The notes beneath the pieces were generated by a model. That model did no database searches, had not been told where the DNA came from, and was given only the letters and a program-made list of their open reading frames with translations. A DNA stretch of 32,077 nucleotides. Origin: JBGLNJ01 sp964353405. GTDB taxonomy: Bacteria; Chloroflexota; Anaerolineae; Fen-1058. Both the position numbers and the translations under genes were made by a program. This document shows positions 8,740 through 16,502 of the stretch, one piece after another; the first letter of the stretch is position 1; each line of letters starts with the position of its first letter. Where the stretch lies: positions 1 to 32,077 of the forward strand of contig CAYGWJ010000470.1 in assembly GCA_964353405.1 (NCBI GenBank), read 5' to 3'.

Positions 8740-10335
8740 ATGACCACAATCCCTGATCTCATCGCCAAAATGAGTCTGGAGCACAAAGTCGGCCAGATCA
8801 TGATCATCGGCATCGAGGGCACATCGCTCACACTCGACATGCGCCAGATGATCGAGCAGGTGCATGTGGGCGGCATCATTCTCTACGAAAATAACGTGGA
8901 CGTGCCGGAAAAACTCGCGCAGCTCAACGCCGACTTGCAGCAGGCGGCGAGGCAGAGCAATCAACCCGGGCTCTTTATCTGCATTGATCAAGAAGGCGGC
9001 GTGGTCACGCGGATGCGCGAGTCCAAAGGCTATACCGAATTTCCGAGCCAGATGGCGGTTGCCGCGACGGGCGATGTGAACAGTGTGCGCCGAATCGCCA
9101 GGGCCATCTCTGCCGAACTCAAGGCCGTGGGCATCAACGTGGACCTGACGCCGGACCTGGACGTGAACAACAACCCGGATAATCCCGTCATCGGCACGCG
9201 CTCGTTCGGCTCTGAGCCGGCGCGCGTGGCGGAATATGGTGTGGCCTTTATCGAAGCGATGCAGGCCGAGGGCGTCATGGCGATCGGCAAGCATTTCCCC
9301 GGTCACGGAGATACGGCTGTGGATTCGCACGTCGCGCTGCCCACCGTCCCGCACGACCGCGCTCACTTGGAGGCTGTCGAGTTCGCGCCGTTCAAGGCGG
9401 CGATCCGGGCTAACGTCGCGGGCATCATGTCCGCGCACGTCACCTTCCCGGCGATTGACCCGACGCCTGGTCTGGCTGCGACGCTTTCGCACAAGGTACT
9501 GACCGGCCTTTTGCGCGACGAGATGAAATACGACGGTCTGGTGATGACCGATTCGCTCGTGATGGGCGCGCTCTACGAAAGCGGCTCGCTTCGCGCCGCG
9601 CCGCAGGCCGCCGTCGCTGCGTTCAAGGCGGGTGCAGACATTTTGGCCTTTCACGGCGATTACGCCCAGCATCGCCAGGCGCATCAGCTGATTGTGGACA
9701 AGGTCAAATCGGGCGAGATTCCGATGGCGCGGCTCGACGAAGCGGTGAGGCGTGTCCTCGTCGCCAAGCAACGCTTTGGGATTCTGACCAAGGACAAAGG
9801 ACCAAGGACGAACGCGCAAGTTGGGACAGCCGAGGTCAAAGCTATTTCGCGTGACGTTGCCACGCAGTCCATAACCCTTGTGCGTGATGACGCACACTTG
9901 ATTCCACTGTCCGCCGATGCTAAACTGCTCGTCGTCGAAACGGCAAATGGCATCGGTCTGGGCAAGGCGCTCGGCGCGACGACGGTGACGATGAACGCTC
10001 CGCCCAAAGCGTTGGACATCAACGCCGTGCTGGGGATGACTAGAGATGGCCGCACCGTGATTGTGGCAATGACGGACGCAGGCAAGAATCACCAGCAAGT
10101 CGCTTTGGTCAATGCGCTGCTCAAGGCGAAAATCCTGACCATCGTCGTGGCCGTGCGCGGGCCGTATGATCTGTTGTACCTCGAGGCTGTGCCAACGTAC
10201 CTGGCGAGCTATGGCAGTAATCCGCCCAGCATCGAGGCGCTCGTCGCTGTGCTCACGGGCAAGGTCAAGCCGCGTGGACGGTTACCGGTCGAGTTGCCGG
10301 GTTTGTACAAGATCGGGAGCGGAATTTTCCACTGA
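8740..10335 (+). CDS. nagZ: Beta-N-acetylhexosaminidase NagZ, GH3, two-domain type
   Basis: A 531-residue GH3 enzyme. The TIM barrel has FICIDQEGGVVTRM (residues 79-92), the signature KHFPGHGDT (184-192), the Asp-His dyad DSH (195-197) that is special to NagZ, and the nucleophile Asp271 in VMTDSLVMGAL. A C-terminal alpha/beta/alpha domain (from about 365) is present, as in Bacillus NagZ and unlike the one-domain E. coli enzyme. It removes GlcNAc from GlcNAc-MurNAc or chitooligosaccharides. No signal peptide, so it is cytoplasmic. ATG 8740 is preferred; GTG 8734 would add two residues. The domain linker contains the direct repeat ACCAAGGAC twice (9787-9809), reading TKDKGPRTN, which looks like a small insertion. 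Confidence 0.93.
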   Translation: MTTIPDLIAKMSLEHKVGQIMIIGIEGTSLTLDMRQMIEQVHVGGIILYENNVDVPEKLAQLNADLQQAARQSNQPGLFICIDQEGGVVTRMRESKGYTEFPSQMAVAATGDVNSVRRIARAISAELKAVGINVDLTPDLDVNNNPDNPVIGTRSFGSEPARVAEYGVAFIEAMQAEGVMAIGKHFPGHGDTAVDSHVALPTVPHDRAHLEAVEFAPFKAAIRANVAGIMSAHVTFPAIDPTPGLAATLSHKVLTGLLRDEMKYDGLVMTDSLVMGALYESGSLRAAPQAAVAAFKAGADILAFHGDYAQHRQAHQLIVDKVKSGEIPMARLDEAVRRVLVAKQRFGILTKDKGPRTNAQVGTAEVKAISRDVATQSITLVRDDAHLIPLSADAKLLVVETANGIGLGKALGATTVTMNAPPKALDINAVLGMTRDGRTVIVAMTDAGKNHQQVALVNALLKAKILTIVVAVRGPYDLLYLEAVPTYLASYGSNPPSIEALVAVLTGKVKPRGRLPVELPGLYKIGSGIFH

Positions 10336-10502
10336 AGCGTGTGCCGCTCTAACTCTGCTGCCTGATTGTTTATGTCATGTGTTTTGATAAATCTCGAGCG
10401 AGTATGATTTTGGAGTATTGACTCGTGATTGATTCTATGTTAGCATGATGGTCGTTTGAGACTGTTTGTGATCGTTGTAGATCCTCATCAGGTGATCTCT
10501 CG
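10336..10502 (+). other. Gene-free spacer upstream of the deoR relic
   Basis: AT-richer than its surroundings and without a recognisable gene. It contains the promoter-like pair listed separately and no terminator-like hairpin after nagZ. Confidence 0.5.
10418..10446 (+). promoter_or_regulatory. Sigma70-type promoter candidate
   Basis: TTGACT (10418-10423) and TAGCAT (10441-10446) are separated by exactly 17 bases, in the most AT-rich stretch of the region. It lies upstream of the decayed regulator and the ngc operon, with no other gene between, so it may once have driven the regulator and may now drive ngcE. Confidence 0.45.
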
Positions 10503-10790
10503 TGGACAACAAACGACAACTCACTGTTGACGCTGAATACGCTCAGCGATGTGCCCGACATTACGCTGGTGTGCCTGGGCGGCATGTTGCGCTATGGCGA
10601 GGGATCATTCATCGGCATTCGTTCGGTTGACCCCGAGCATGGCTTGACCAATGATCATTTGCCTGAGACGATGACTGATCGAGCCATCCTCGGCATTGGC
10701 AGGTAAGTCGTCATCGTGACCGACACGGCAACACCACCTGATTTTGTGGACGCGCTCGCGAGCAAGGGCATCCGCGTGTTGACGGTTTAG
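10503..10790 (+). pseudogene. Relic of a DeoR/GlpR-family transcriptional repressor (C-terminal half)
   Basis: One frame from 10503 to the TAG at 10788 reads, with a TAA at 10704, the effector-binding half of a DeoR-family repressor: TTNDNSLLTLNTLSDVPDI, then LVCLGGMLRYGEGSFIG, DPEHGLTNDHLPE, TDRAILGIGR, stop, VVIVTDTATPPDFVDAL and GIRVLTV. The order is that of the family sensor domain (TNS..., LLGG.LR, SF.G, GLT...EA, sugar-phosphate loop, ITD). The N-terminal helix-turn-helix is absent, and segments are missing after SFIG and after VVI. DeoR members bind phosphosugars and control sugar operons, so this was probably the regulator of the adjacent importer and has been lost. Confidence 0.75.
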
Positions 10791-10847
10791 ACGTGTCAAT
10801 CACTGTCCATGTGGGAACATACCGGCCCGCCTGGTGGATAAAGGAGG

Positions 10848-10889
10848 ATGAGCGTGACTGACGGTCTCACAAACCACATAGGTCCATGA
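10848..10889 (+). other. Short ORF behind a strong Shine-Dalgarno, likely a scar of a lost gene start
   Basis: AAGGAGG at 10841-10847 precedes ATGAGCGTGACTGAC; the GTG at 10854 is at an ideal six-base spacing. Translation ends after 11-13 residues at 10889. Nothing in the peptide suggests function. It lies in the 176 bases between the deoR relic and ngcE, so a remnant of a deleted gene's start is the simplest reading; a leader peptide is a weaker alternative. Confidence 0.3.
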
Positions 10890-10966
10890 CAAATGACGCG
10901 ATTAGCTCGGCAGATCGAGGGTGTTCACGTAGCACCCACAAACAAATCAGAAAAGGAGAGTGTCCC

Positions 10967-12448
10967 GTGAAAAAGATTTCTCGCCGCGAGTTCCTCAAGG
11001 CAACCGCACTCTATGGTGGAGCGGCTGCTGCCAGCGCCGCCCTGGCTGCCTGCGGTCCGGCCGCAACACCCGCGCCGGCCCCAGCCGCCACCAGCGCGCC
11101 TGCGGCTACCGCAGTGCCGCCCACAACGGCCCCTGTCGCCGTCCCCGACTTTCCTTTCAAGGTTGCGCCAGAGGCCCTCAACCCGTTCAAGCTCGGCGCG
11201 GCTGAGGTGGACGGACAGTTCTTTTCCGGCGGCTATGGTCACGAGTACATCAAGTACGCCGCTTCCCTGATGGAAAAAGAAATCCCCGGCGTCAAGGTGG
11301 GTGTGGTTCCCCTCCAGCGGGTGAACGATGTGCTGCGCCCGCGCTTTGTTGGCGGCAACCCGCCGGATGTGATTGACAACTCGGGCGCCGGTCAGATGGA
11401 TAATGCGTCCCTGGTGGCCGACGGCCAACTGGCTGACCTGGCTGAACTGATGGAAGCTCCCGCGTTCGATATCCCGGGCAAAAAGGTCAAGGAGACATTG
11501 ATCCCCGGTTCGCAAGATACCCTGGTGTTCGATGGCAAGCAGCGCGGCATCAACTTTGTTTTCACCGGCTATGGCATTTGCTATTCGAACAAGTTGTTCA
11601 AGGCTAACGGCTGGAAGTACCCCGCCACCTGGGAAGACATGATTGATTTCAGCCTCCAGCTCAAGAAAGACGGCAAGATCGCGCCGTGGACGCACCAGGC
11701 CAAGTACCCCTACTACATCCAGTACATGGTCCTGTGGTCGCTGCTCTACTCGGCCGGCGGCAACGATCTGATCGTCAAGATTGACAATCTGGAGCCGAAC
11801 ATCTGGAAGGACCCGGCGGTCCTGCGCGCGGCGGAAGGCTACTATCAGTTGTACGACAAGGGCTTGTTCCTGGAAGGCACGCCGGGCCTGGATCACACTG
11901 CCTCGCAGACCGAGTTCTACAAGGGTAATGCTGCCTTTATTCCGTGCGGCGGCTGGCTCGAGAACGAGATGAAGACCATCCTGCCGGCCGATTTCGAGAC
12001 CGTGATGGCGATCTGCCCGCCGTTCAAGGACAGCAAGGGCAATCCCAAGGCAGCCGAGACCCAGGGCGGCGAGCCGTTCATCGTCCCGGAAAAGGCCAAG
12101 AACAAGAAACACGGTTTTGAATTCCTGCGCGTCCTGATGAGCAAGGCCGAGGCCAAATACTTTGCCGAAAACGTGTTGAGCATTTCGGCTGTGGTCGGCG
12201 GGTTGGAAGGCGCCAAAGCCACCGCCTTTATGAAGTCGCAGGTGGATATGGCGACCAATGCCGGCGGCGATGCCATCATCCAGAACATCCAGGGCTGGTA
12301 TGATGCGATGTGGAAGGGCATAGAGGCGCTCTCCACTCAACTGCTGACCGGCAAGATCAAGCCGCCCCAGTTCTGTGACGAAGTCCAAAAGTTGGCCGAC
12401 CAAACGGCCAAGGATCCGGATATCAAGAAATACAAGCGCGCCAAGTAA
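10967..12448 (+). CDS. ngcE: N-acetylglucosamine/diacetylchitobiose-binding lipoprotein NgcE-like
   Basis: A 493-residue binding protein. GTG 10967 is chosen over the ATG at 10886 because AAGGAG (10953-10958) sits eight bases before it and it starts the signal MKKISRREFLKATALY. The signal has twin arginines (6-7) and a lipobox ending LAAC at Cys29, suggesting Tat export and lipidation, followed by an Ala/Pro linker to about residue 60. The body carries blocks I recognise from NgcE of chitinolytic actinomycetes: FVGGNPPDVIDNSGAGQMD, DIPGKKVKETLIPGS, YGICYSNKLFKANGW, IAPWTHQAKYPYY and AAFIPCGGWLENE. NgcE binds GlcNAc and chitobiose for uptake with NgcF and NgcG, whose genes follow. Confidence 0.88.
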   Translation: MKKISRREFLKATALYGGAAAASAALAACGPAATPAPAPAATSAPAATAVPPTTAPVAVPDFPFKVAPEALNPFKLGAAEVDGQFFSGGYGHEYIKYAASLMEKEIPGVKVGVVPLQRVNDVLRPRFVGGNPPDVIDNSGAGQMDNASLVADGQLADLAELMEAPAFDIPGKKVKETLIPGSQDTLVFDGKQRGINFVFTGYGICYSNKLFKANGWKYPATWEDMIDFSLQLKKDGKIAPWTHQAKYPYYIQYMVLWSLLYSAGGNDLIVKIDNLEPNIWKDPAVLRAAEGYYQLYDKGLFLEGTPGLDHTASQTEFYKGNAAFIPCGGWLENEMKTILPADFETVMAICPPFKDSKGNPKAAETQGGEPFIVPEKAKNKKHGFEFLRVLMSKAEAKYFAENVLSISAVVGGLEGAKATAFMKSQVDMATNAGGDAIIQNIQGWYDAMWKGIEALSTQLLTGKIKPPQFCDEVQKLADQTAKDPDIKKYKRAK

Positions 12449-12474
12449 GTCTGGTCGTCCCGCTAACTCGGAAA

Positions 12475-12505
12475 GAAGCCGGGTTTCTCGTGGAAGCCCG
12501 GCTTC
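12475..12505. repeat. Intercistronic hairpin between ngcE and ngcF
   Basis: A 13-bp stem (12475-12487 with 12493-12505; one G-T pair) closes on the loop TCGTG. It starts 26 bases after the ngcE stop and no T-run follows. The position matches the hairpins after the first binding-protein gene, so it probably tunes the binding-protein to permease ratio. The GAAGCCGGGTTTC type of stem is a common small intergenic palindrome in such genomes. Confidence 0.75.
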
Positions 12506-12525
12506 AATGTATAGGAGCTCAAACG

Positions 12526-13413
12526 ATGAGACACGGGCAAAAGCGTTTTATATTCGGATTTCTGTTCATTCCCCTGTTGCTCTATACGGTGTTTGTCGTC
12601 CTACCCTATACCAGCGCGATCCTCATTGCCTTCACCCGCTGGCGCGGGGTTTCGGCGAACATTACTTTCAATGGCCTTAACAACTTTGCCAGGCTGGCGC
12701 AGGACGATCTATTCTTGAACGCGCTTAAAAACAACGCCAAAGTGTTGCTCACGTTGCCCACGATCACGATTGCCCTGGCGCTGCTGTTTGCCGCGCTCTT
12801 TACGCGCGGGCTGCGGGGGCAGCGTTTTTTCCGCACCACGTTCTTTTTCCCGCAGGTCCTTTCGATGGCCGTGGTGGGGGTCTTGTTCAACTTTGTTTAC
12901 CATCCCACGCTCGGAATCTTGAGCAACACGTTCAAAACCCTCGGGATCAAGGAACTCGCGACATTCCCGTGGTTGGGAGACGTCGTGACGGTTCTGCCCG
13001 CGATTGTCTTTGTCGCCGTCTGGCAGGCCACGGGTTTTTACATGGTGCTGTTCATGGCCAGCATGGGCAGCATCCCGACCGAGTTTTACGAGGCGGCCAA
13101 GATTGACGGCGCCGGGGAATGGGCCATCTTTTGGAAAATCACCCTGCCGTTGCTGCGCGAATCGCTGCGCACCGCTGTTGTCTTTTTGATGATCATGGCG
13201 ATGGATATGTTCGTTTACGTGTCCTTTTTGACGAATGAGACGGGCGGGCCTGGGCGTGCGGCCCAGGTGCTTTCATCGTATCTGTATCAAACGGCTTTCC
13301 GTCAAGGGAATTTTGGTTACGGAACGACGCTGGCCGTCGTCCTGATGATGGTGGTGCTCGTTTTGTCCATCATAGGATTACGGGCCGGCAGCCAGGAAAC
13401 GGTCGAGTTTTGA
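12526..13413 (+). CDS. ngcF: GlcNAc/chitobiose ABC permease NgcF-like
   Basis: A 295-residue inner-membrane permease. The ATG at 12526 (MRHGQKRFIFGFL) has AGGAG at 12513-12517, eight bases upstream; the open frame extends 12 codons further but that part lies in the hairpin spacer. The start MRHGxxRFIxGFL is characteristic of NgcF. The EAA loop is FYEAAKIDGAGEWAIF, followed by WKITLPLLRESL. Six hydrophobic segments are visible. It pairs with the next gene and with NgcE. As in Streptomyces, no ATPase is encoded here, where MsiK would be expected to serve. Confidence in the sugar specificity depends mainly on the NgcE match. Confidence 0.87.
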   Translation: MRHGQKRFIFGFLFIPLLLYTVFVVLPYTSAILIAFTRWRGVSANITFNGLNNFARLAQDDLFLNALKNNAKVLLTLPTITIALALLFAALFTRGLRGQRFFRTTFFFPQVLSMAVVGVLFNFVYHPTLGILSNTFKTLGIKELATFPWLGDVVTVLPAIVFVAVWQATGFYMVLFMASMGSIPTEFYEAAKIDGAGEWAIFWKITLPLLRESLRTAVVFLMIMAMDMFVYVSFLTNETGGPGRAAQVLSSYLYQTAFRQGNFGYGTTLAVVLMMVVLVLSIIGLRAGSQETVEF

Positions 13414-13430
13414 CGAAAGGAAGGTAAGCC

Positions 13431-14342
13431 ATGTCCACACTCGCGACGCCAACTGAATCGTCTGAAACCGCACGGTCTGGCAAACGGTGGAATATTGGTC
13501 GGGTGCTGACGCAGATCCCGATTTATTCTTTCCTCGTCCTCTGGGCCATTGTCGTCATCTACCCGATGGCCTGGACGGTGATCAGCTCGCTGCGCACTGA
13601 CCGGGAGCTCATGTTCACTCCGTGGGGAATGCCCACCCAGTTGCACTTTGAGAACTACCTGCGTGCGTGGAAGGACGCCCAGATCGGCCAGTTCTTCGTC
13701 AACACGCTCATCGTGGTCATCCCGTCGCTATTCCTCACTCTGTTGCTCTCGGCCATGGTGGCCTACGTGTTGGCTCGCTACGAGTTTCGCGGCAAGCAAT
13801 TCATTCGCTACCTGTTCATGGGCGGGATGATGTTCCCCACCATCCTGGCGATGGTGCCGCTGTACTTTATCATGGAATTCCTGCACCTCCGCAACACTTT
13901 TCATGGTCTGGCGCTGGTCTATGTCGCCTTCTCGTTTCCCTTTACCGTCTTTTTCCTGTATGGCTTTTTCAGGACATTGCCGCGCGACCTGATGGAAGCC
14001 GCGATCATAGATGGGGCCAGCCACACGCAGACATTTTTCCAGGTGATGCTCCCCCTGGCCCAGCCGGGTCTGGTGACGGCGGCGATTTTTAATTTTCTGG
14101 GTCAGTGGAACCAGTTCATTCTGCCCTCTGCGTTGATGGATAGCACCGGCTTGAAGGAGGGGCAGACGCGCTCCGTGCTCTCGCAAGGCTTGTATTACTT
14201 GCAGATCAAGCAGCAATATACCAACGACTGGAGCGGCATGTTCGCGGCGGTGACGATCGTCATGGTTCCAACGTTGCTGGTGTATGTCATTTTCCAGAAT
14301 CGGATTGAAAAGGGCCTGACGGTGGGCGCGTTGAAGGGCTAA
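13431..14342 (+). CDS. ngcG: GlcNAc/chitobiose ABC permease NgcG-like
   Basis: A 303-residue inner-membrane permease of the MalG type. AAGGAAGG just upstream of ATG 13431 gives a good ribosome site, 17 bases after the ngcF stop. A cytoplasmic N-terminal tail of about 35 residues precedes the first membrane segment (IPIYSFLVLWAIVVIYPMAW). The EAA loop reads LMEAAIIDGASHTQTF, followed by FQVMLPLAQPGL, and the protein ends GLTVGALKG, the usual MalG-like end. The stretch TGLKEGQTRSVLSQGLYYLQ with the following KQQYTNDWSGMF is as seen in chitobiose-type importers. It completes the NgcEFG importer; the kinase gene follows 21 bases on. Confidence 0.88.
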   Translation: MSTLATPTESSETARSGKRWNIGRVLTQIPIYSFLVLWAIVVIYPMAWTVISSLRTDRELMFTPWGMPTQLHFENYLRAWKDAQIGQFFVNTLIVVIPSLFLTLLLSAMVAYVLARYEFRGKQFIRYLFMGGMMFPTILAMVPLYFIMEFLHLRNTFHGLALVYVAFSFPFTVFFLYGFFRTLPRDLMEAAIIDGASHTQTFFQVMLPLAQPGLVTAAIFNFLGQWNQFILPSALMDSTGLKEGQTRSVLSQGLYYLQIKQQYTNDWSGMFAAVTIVMVPTLLVYVIFQNRIEKGLTVGALKG

Positions 14343-14363
14343 GCGCGCGCCAGGATCAGCACC

Positions 14364-15335
14364 ATGCCACACGACCTCTTGTTGGCGCTGGAGGGGGGCG
14401 GAACGCGCAGCCAGGCGGCCCTGCTGGACGCGAAGCGCGGCGGACGCGTGGTGCACGTCGTTGATTCCGCCGACGTGAACACGAACTTTACCGCGCTCCA
14501 GGCATCCCAGCAAGCCGTCCTCGCGGCCGTGACGAGCGTCTTGCGCGGCGCGCAGATCTCCGGCGACCGCGTGACGTGCTGCGTATCGGCCCTGGTCGGC
14601 CCCCCCTTTAGCGCCGAGTTGCTGCGCGACATCATTCCCTTTGCCTGCTATCACTGCTACAGCGAGGGCGAGGTCGTCTTTGCCAGGGCGGGGCTGTACC
14701 ATCCGCACGGTGTCGCCGTGGTGGCCGGCACGGGCGCAACCGCGTGGGCGGTGCGCGCCGACGACACTTGCGCCTGCGCGCAGTGCAGGTGTGGACGCCA
14801 GCGTGTTTTCGGCGGCTGGGGCGCCCTGTTGGGCGACGAGGGAAGCGGTTACGCCCTGGGGGTGGCTGGGCTGCGGGGCGCCGTCCGCGCCTTCGAAGGT
14901 CGCGCCGAGGCGCCCACCCGCCTGGATTCGGCCATCCGGCAACATTTCGGCCTGTCGGAAGCAACCTTCCGTGAGGACTTTATACGCCTGGCCTATCAGC
15001 AACCGCTCAGCCGCGCCGAGATCGCAGCGGTGGCAGCCGTGGTGGCGCGGCTCGCCGCCCAGGGGGATCCACTGGCTGCCCAGCTCACCGCCGCGGTTGC
15101 GGCCGACCTGGCCGCTTTGACCCTGTACACTGCACGCAGCCTGTTCGCCCCTGCCGAGCGTTTCGACGTGGTCGTCGCGGGGGGCTTGACGAACGCCGGT
15201 GAGCTGGTGTTGGGGCCGGTGCGGCAGCGGATCGCCCAAGAGTTTCCCAAGGCGGCGTTCGCCGTGGGCACCGAAGCGCCTGCCGTGGCGTTGGGGCGTT
15301 TGGCGCAGTATGATCAACAAACGAGACACGCATGA
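14364..15335 (+). CDS. BadF/BadG-type N-acetylglucosamine kinase, with a repeat-encoded insertion
   Basis: A 323-residue ASKHA-fold kinase like eukaryotic NAGK and bacterial MurK. The phosphate-1 loop is LALEGGGTRSQAALLD (7-22), the phosphate-2 block is VVAGTGATAWAV (119-130), followed by GGWGALLGDEGSGY (150-163) and the adenosine motif VVVAGGLTNAG near 273. It would make GlcNAc-6-P (or a similar sugar phosphate) from sugar imported by NgcEFG. Between the phosphate-2 block and GGWG there are about 11 extra residues, DTCACAQCRCG (134-144), four of them Cys, encoded by repeat B copy 1. The short beta-turn expected here in the family is thereby lengthened, next to the active site. Downstream overlap with the next gene is four bases (ATGA). 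Confidence 0.87.
   Translation: MPHDLLLALEGGGTRSQAALLDAKRGGRVVHVVDSADVNTNFTALQASQQAVLAAVTSVLRGAQISGDRVTCCVSALVGPPFSAELLRDIIPFACYHCYSEGEVVFARAGLYHPHGVAVVAGTGATAWAVRADDTCACAQCRCGRQRVFGGWGALLGDEGSGYALGVAGLRGAVRAFEGRAEAPTRLDSAIRQHFGLSEATFREDFIRLAYQQPLSRAEIAAVAAVVARLAAQGDPLAAQLTAAVAADLAALTLYTARSLFAPAERFDVVVAGGLTNAGELVLGPVRQRIAQEFPKAAFAVGTEAPAVALGRLAQYDQQTRHA
14762..14792. repeat. Palindromic repeat B, copy 1 (inside the kinase gene)
   Basis: Thirty-one bases identical to 20256-20286. It contains ACACTTGCG and GCAGGTGT as outer arms (with two G-T pairs) and an inner CTGCGCGCAG palindrome. It is translated in frame as part of DTCACAQCRCG in the kinase. Confidence 0.9.
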
Positions 15336-16420
15336 ATCCGCAAGAGAATCTCCTGGCCGCGGTGCGCTTCGAGCGGCCCGAGACCATCCCGATGATCTTC
15401 CACATCAACCCCGCCTGCTGGCAGCACTATCCCCAGGATGCCCTCCAGGAGTTGATGGCCGAGCACCCGCTTCTCTTTCCGAATTTCACTCCCTCGCATG
15501 CGCCGATCATCCCCGACTTTTCTCCGGTGCAGCGGAAAGACCAGCCCTACACCGACCCGTGGGGGTGCGTGTGGCACACATTGGAGGACGGCATCACCGG
15601 CGCCGTCACACCCCTTAAGGGTGTCCTGGGGACCGAGCATCCGCTGGCCGATTGGGCCGCTTTCGAGCATTACCGCGCGCCCGACCCCGACCAGACCGAC
15701 GGCCTGGCGCCGATTGACTGGAACCGCGTCGCCCACGCCATTCGCGAGAACAAAGCGCAGGGCAAGCTGCTGCAAACGGGTCTCCGGCACGGCCACACCT
15801 TCCTCCAGTTGTGCGACATACGCGGCTACCAGGCGCTCATGTTCGACATGGCCGACGATGAGCCGCGGCTGCACAAGTTGATCGCGATGCTGGAGGAGTT
15901 CAACCTGGCGCTGGTCGAACGCTACCTGGCCGCGGGCGCGGAGTGGATGTCGTACCCCGAGGACCTCGGCATGCAGGTGGGGCCGATGCTGTCGCCCAAG
16001 CATTTTCGCAAATACATCAAGCCCAGCTACCAGCGGCTGATGCGCCCTGCGTTGGATGCAGGCTGCATCGTCCACATGCACTCTGACGGCGACATCCGCC
16101 TGCTGGTGGACGACATGGTGGACAGCGGCGTGCAGGTGGTCAACCTGCAAGACCTGGTGAACGGCATAGATTGGATCGCGGCGCGCTTCGCGGGCAAGGT
16201 GTGCATTGACCTGGACATTGACCGCCAGGAGATCACTTTCGGGGGCCGGCCCGCCGACATTGATGCGCTCATCCGTGAGGAAGTGACGAAGCTGGGCCGC
16301 AAAGAGGGCGGGCTGATGATGATTTATGGCCTCTATCCGGGCGTGCCGCTGGCGAACGTCAAGGCGCTGATGGACGCGATGGAAAAGTACGCGACGTACT
16401 ACGATCGTAACCGATCGTAG
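15332..16420 (+). CDS. URO-D-like family protein with a repeat-encoded insertion
   Basis: A 362-residue cytoplasmic protein of the URO-D superfamily, a different branch from the copy at 1707. It starts MNPQENLLAAVRFERPETIPM, has PWGCVWHTLEDGITG (77-90), then MSYPEDLGMQVGPMLSPKHF, IVHMHSDGDIRLLVDDM, VVNLQDLVNGI and LDIDRQEI. The last blocks fit the barrel floor and are close to MtaA/CmuA methyltransferases rather than heme HemE. Substrate unknown. Repeat A copy 1 (15606-15632) gives VTPLKGVLGT at 92-101, interrupting what reads naturally as DGITGAV joined to HPLADWAAF; it therefore looks like an in-frame insertion. The last codons lie in a perfect palindrome (16399-16420). ATGA overlap with the kinase implies coupling. 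Confidence 0.85.
   Translation: MNPQENLLAAVRFERPETIPMIFHINPACWQHYPQDALQELMAEHPLLFPNFTPSHAPIIPDFSPVQRKDQPYTDPWGCVWHTLEDGITGAVTPLKGVLGTEHPLADWAAFEHYRAPDPDQTDGLAPIDWNRVAHAIRENKAQGKLLQTGLRHGHTFLQLCDIRGYQALMFDMADDEPRLHKLIAMLEEFNLALVERYLAAGAEWMSYPEDLGMQVGPMLSPKHFRKYIKPSYQRLMRPALDAGCIVHMHSDGDIRLLVDDMVDSGVQVVNLQDLVNGIDWIAARFAGKVCIDLDIDRQEITFGGRPADIDALIREEVTKLGRKEGGLMMIYGLYPGVPLANVKALMDAMEKYATYYDRNRS
15606..15632. repeat. Palindromic repeat A, copy 1 (inside the URO-D-like gene)
   Basis: Twenty-seven bases identical to the copies at 16432 and 16513. The core CACACCCCTTAAGGGTGT is a near-perfect palindrome, followed by CCTGGGGA. It is read in frame as TPLKGVLG. Confidence 0.93.
16399..16420. repeat. 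Perfect 9-bp hairpin overlapping the URO-D-like stop codon
   Basis: CTACGATCG (16399-16407) pairs with CGATCGTAG (16412-16420) around TAAC; the stop codon is the last triplet. Another CGATCG follows at 16423. This may be another small palindrome that donated the C-terminus. Confidence 0.7.
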
Positions 16421-16431
16421 TGCGATCGGAA

Positions 16432-16458
16432 TCACACCCCTTAAGGGTGTCCTGGGGA
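16432..16458. repeat. Palindromic repeat A, copy 2 (intergenic)
   Basis: Identical over 27 bases to the copies at 15606 and 16513; the only non-coding copy in the window. It lies between the URO-D-like and SIS genes and is followed by a GGCGCC-GCACA-GGCGCC palindrome near 16467. Confidence 0.93.
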
Positions 16459-16502
16459 CTGGCCAGGCGCCGCACAGGCGCCGACAGATCAGGAGATGAT
16501 AG

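Noticed and set aside
8656..15329. Long minus-strand open frames (8656-10098, 10925-12403, 13728-15329)
   Set aside because: They lie exactly opposite well-supported genes (nagZ, ngcE, ngcG and the kinase), are rich in Arg, His and Gln as expected for reverse translations of GC-rich genes, and match no family.
15332..16420. Heme uroporphyrinogen decarboxylase (HemE)
   Set aside because: The HemE N-terminal signature is absent and the branch resembles MtaA/CmuA methyltransferases; no other heme gene is nearby.
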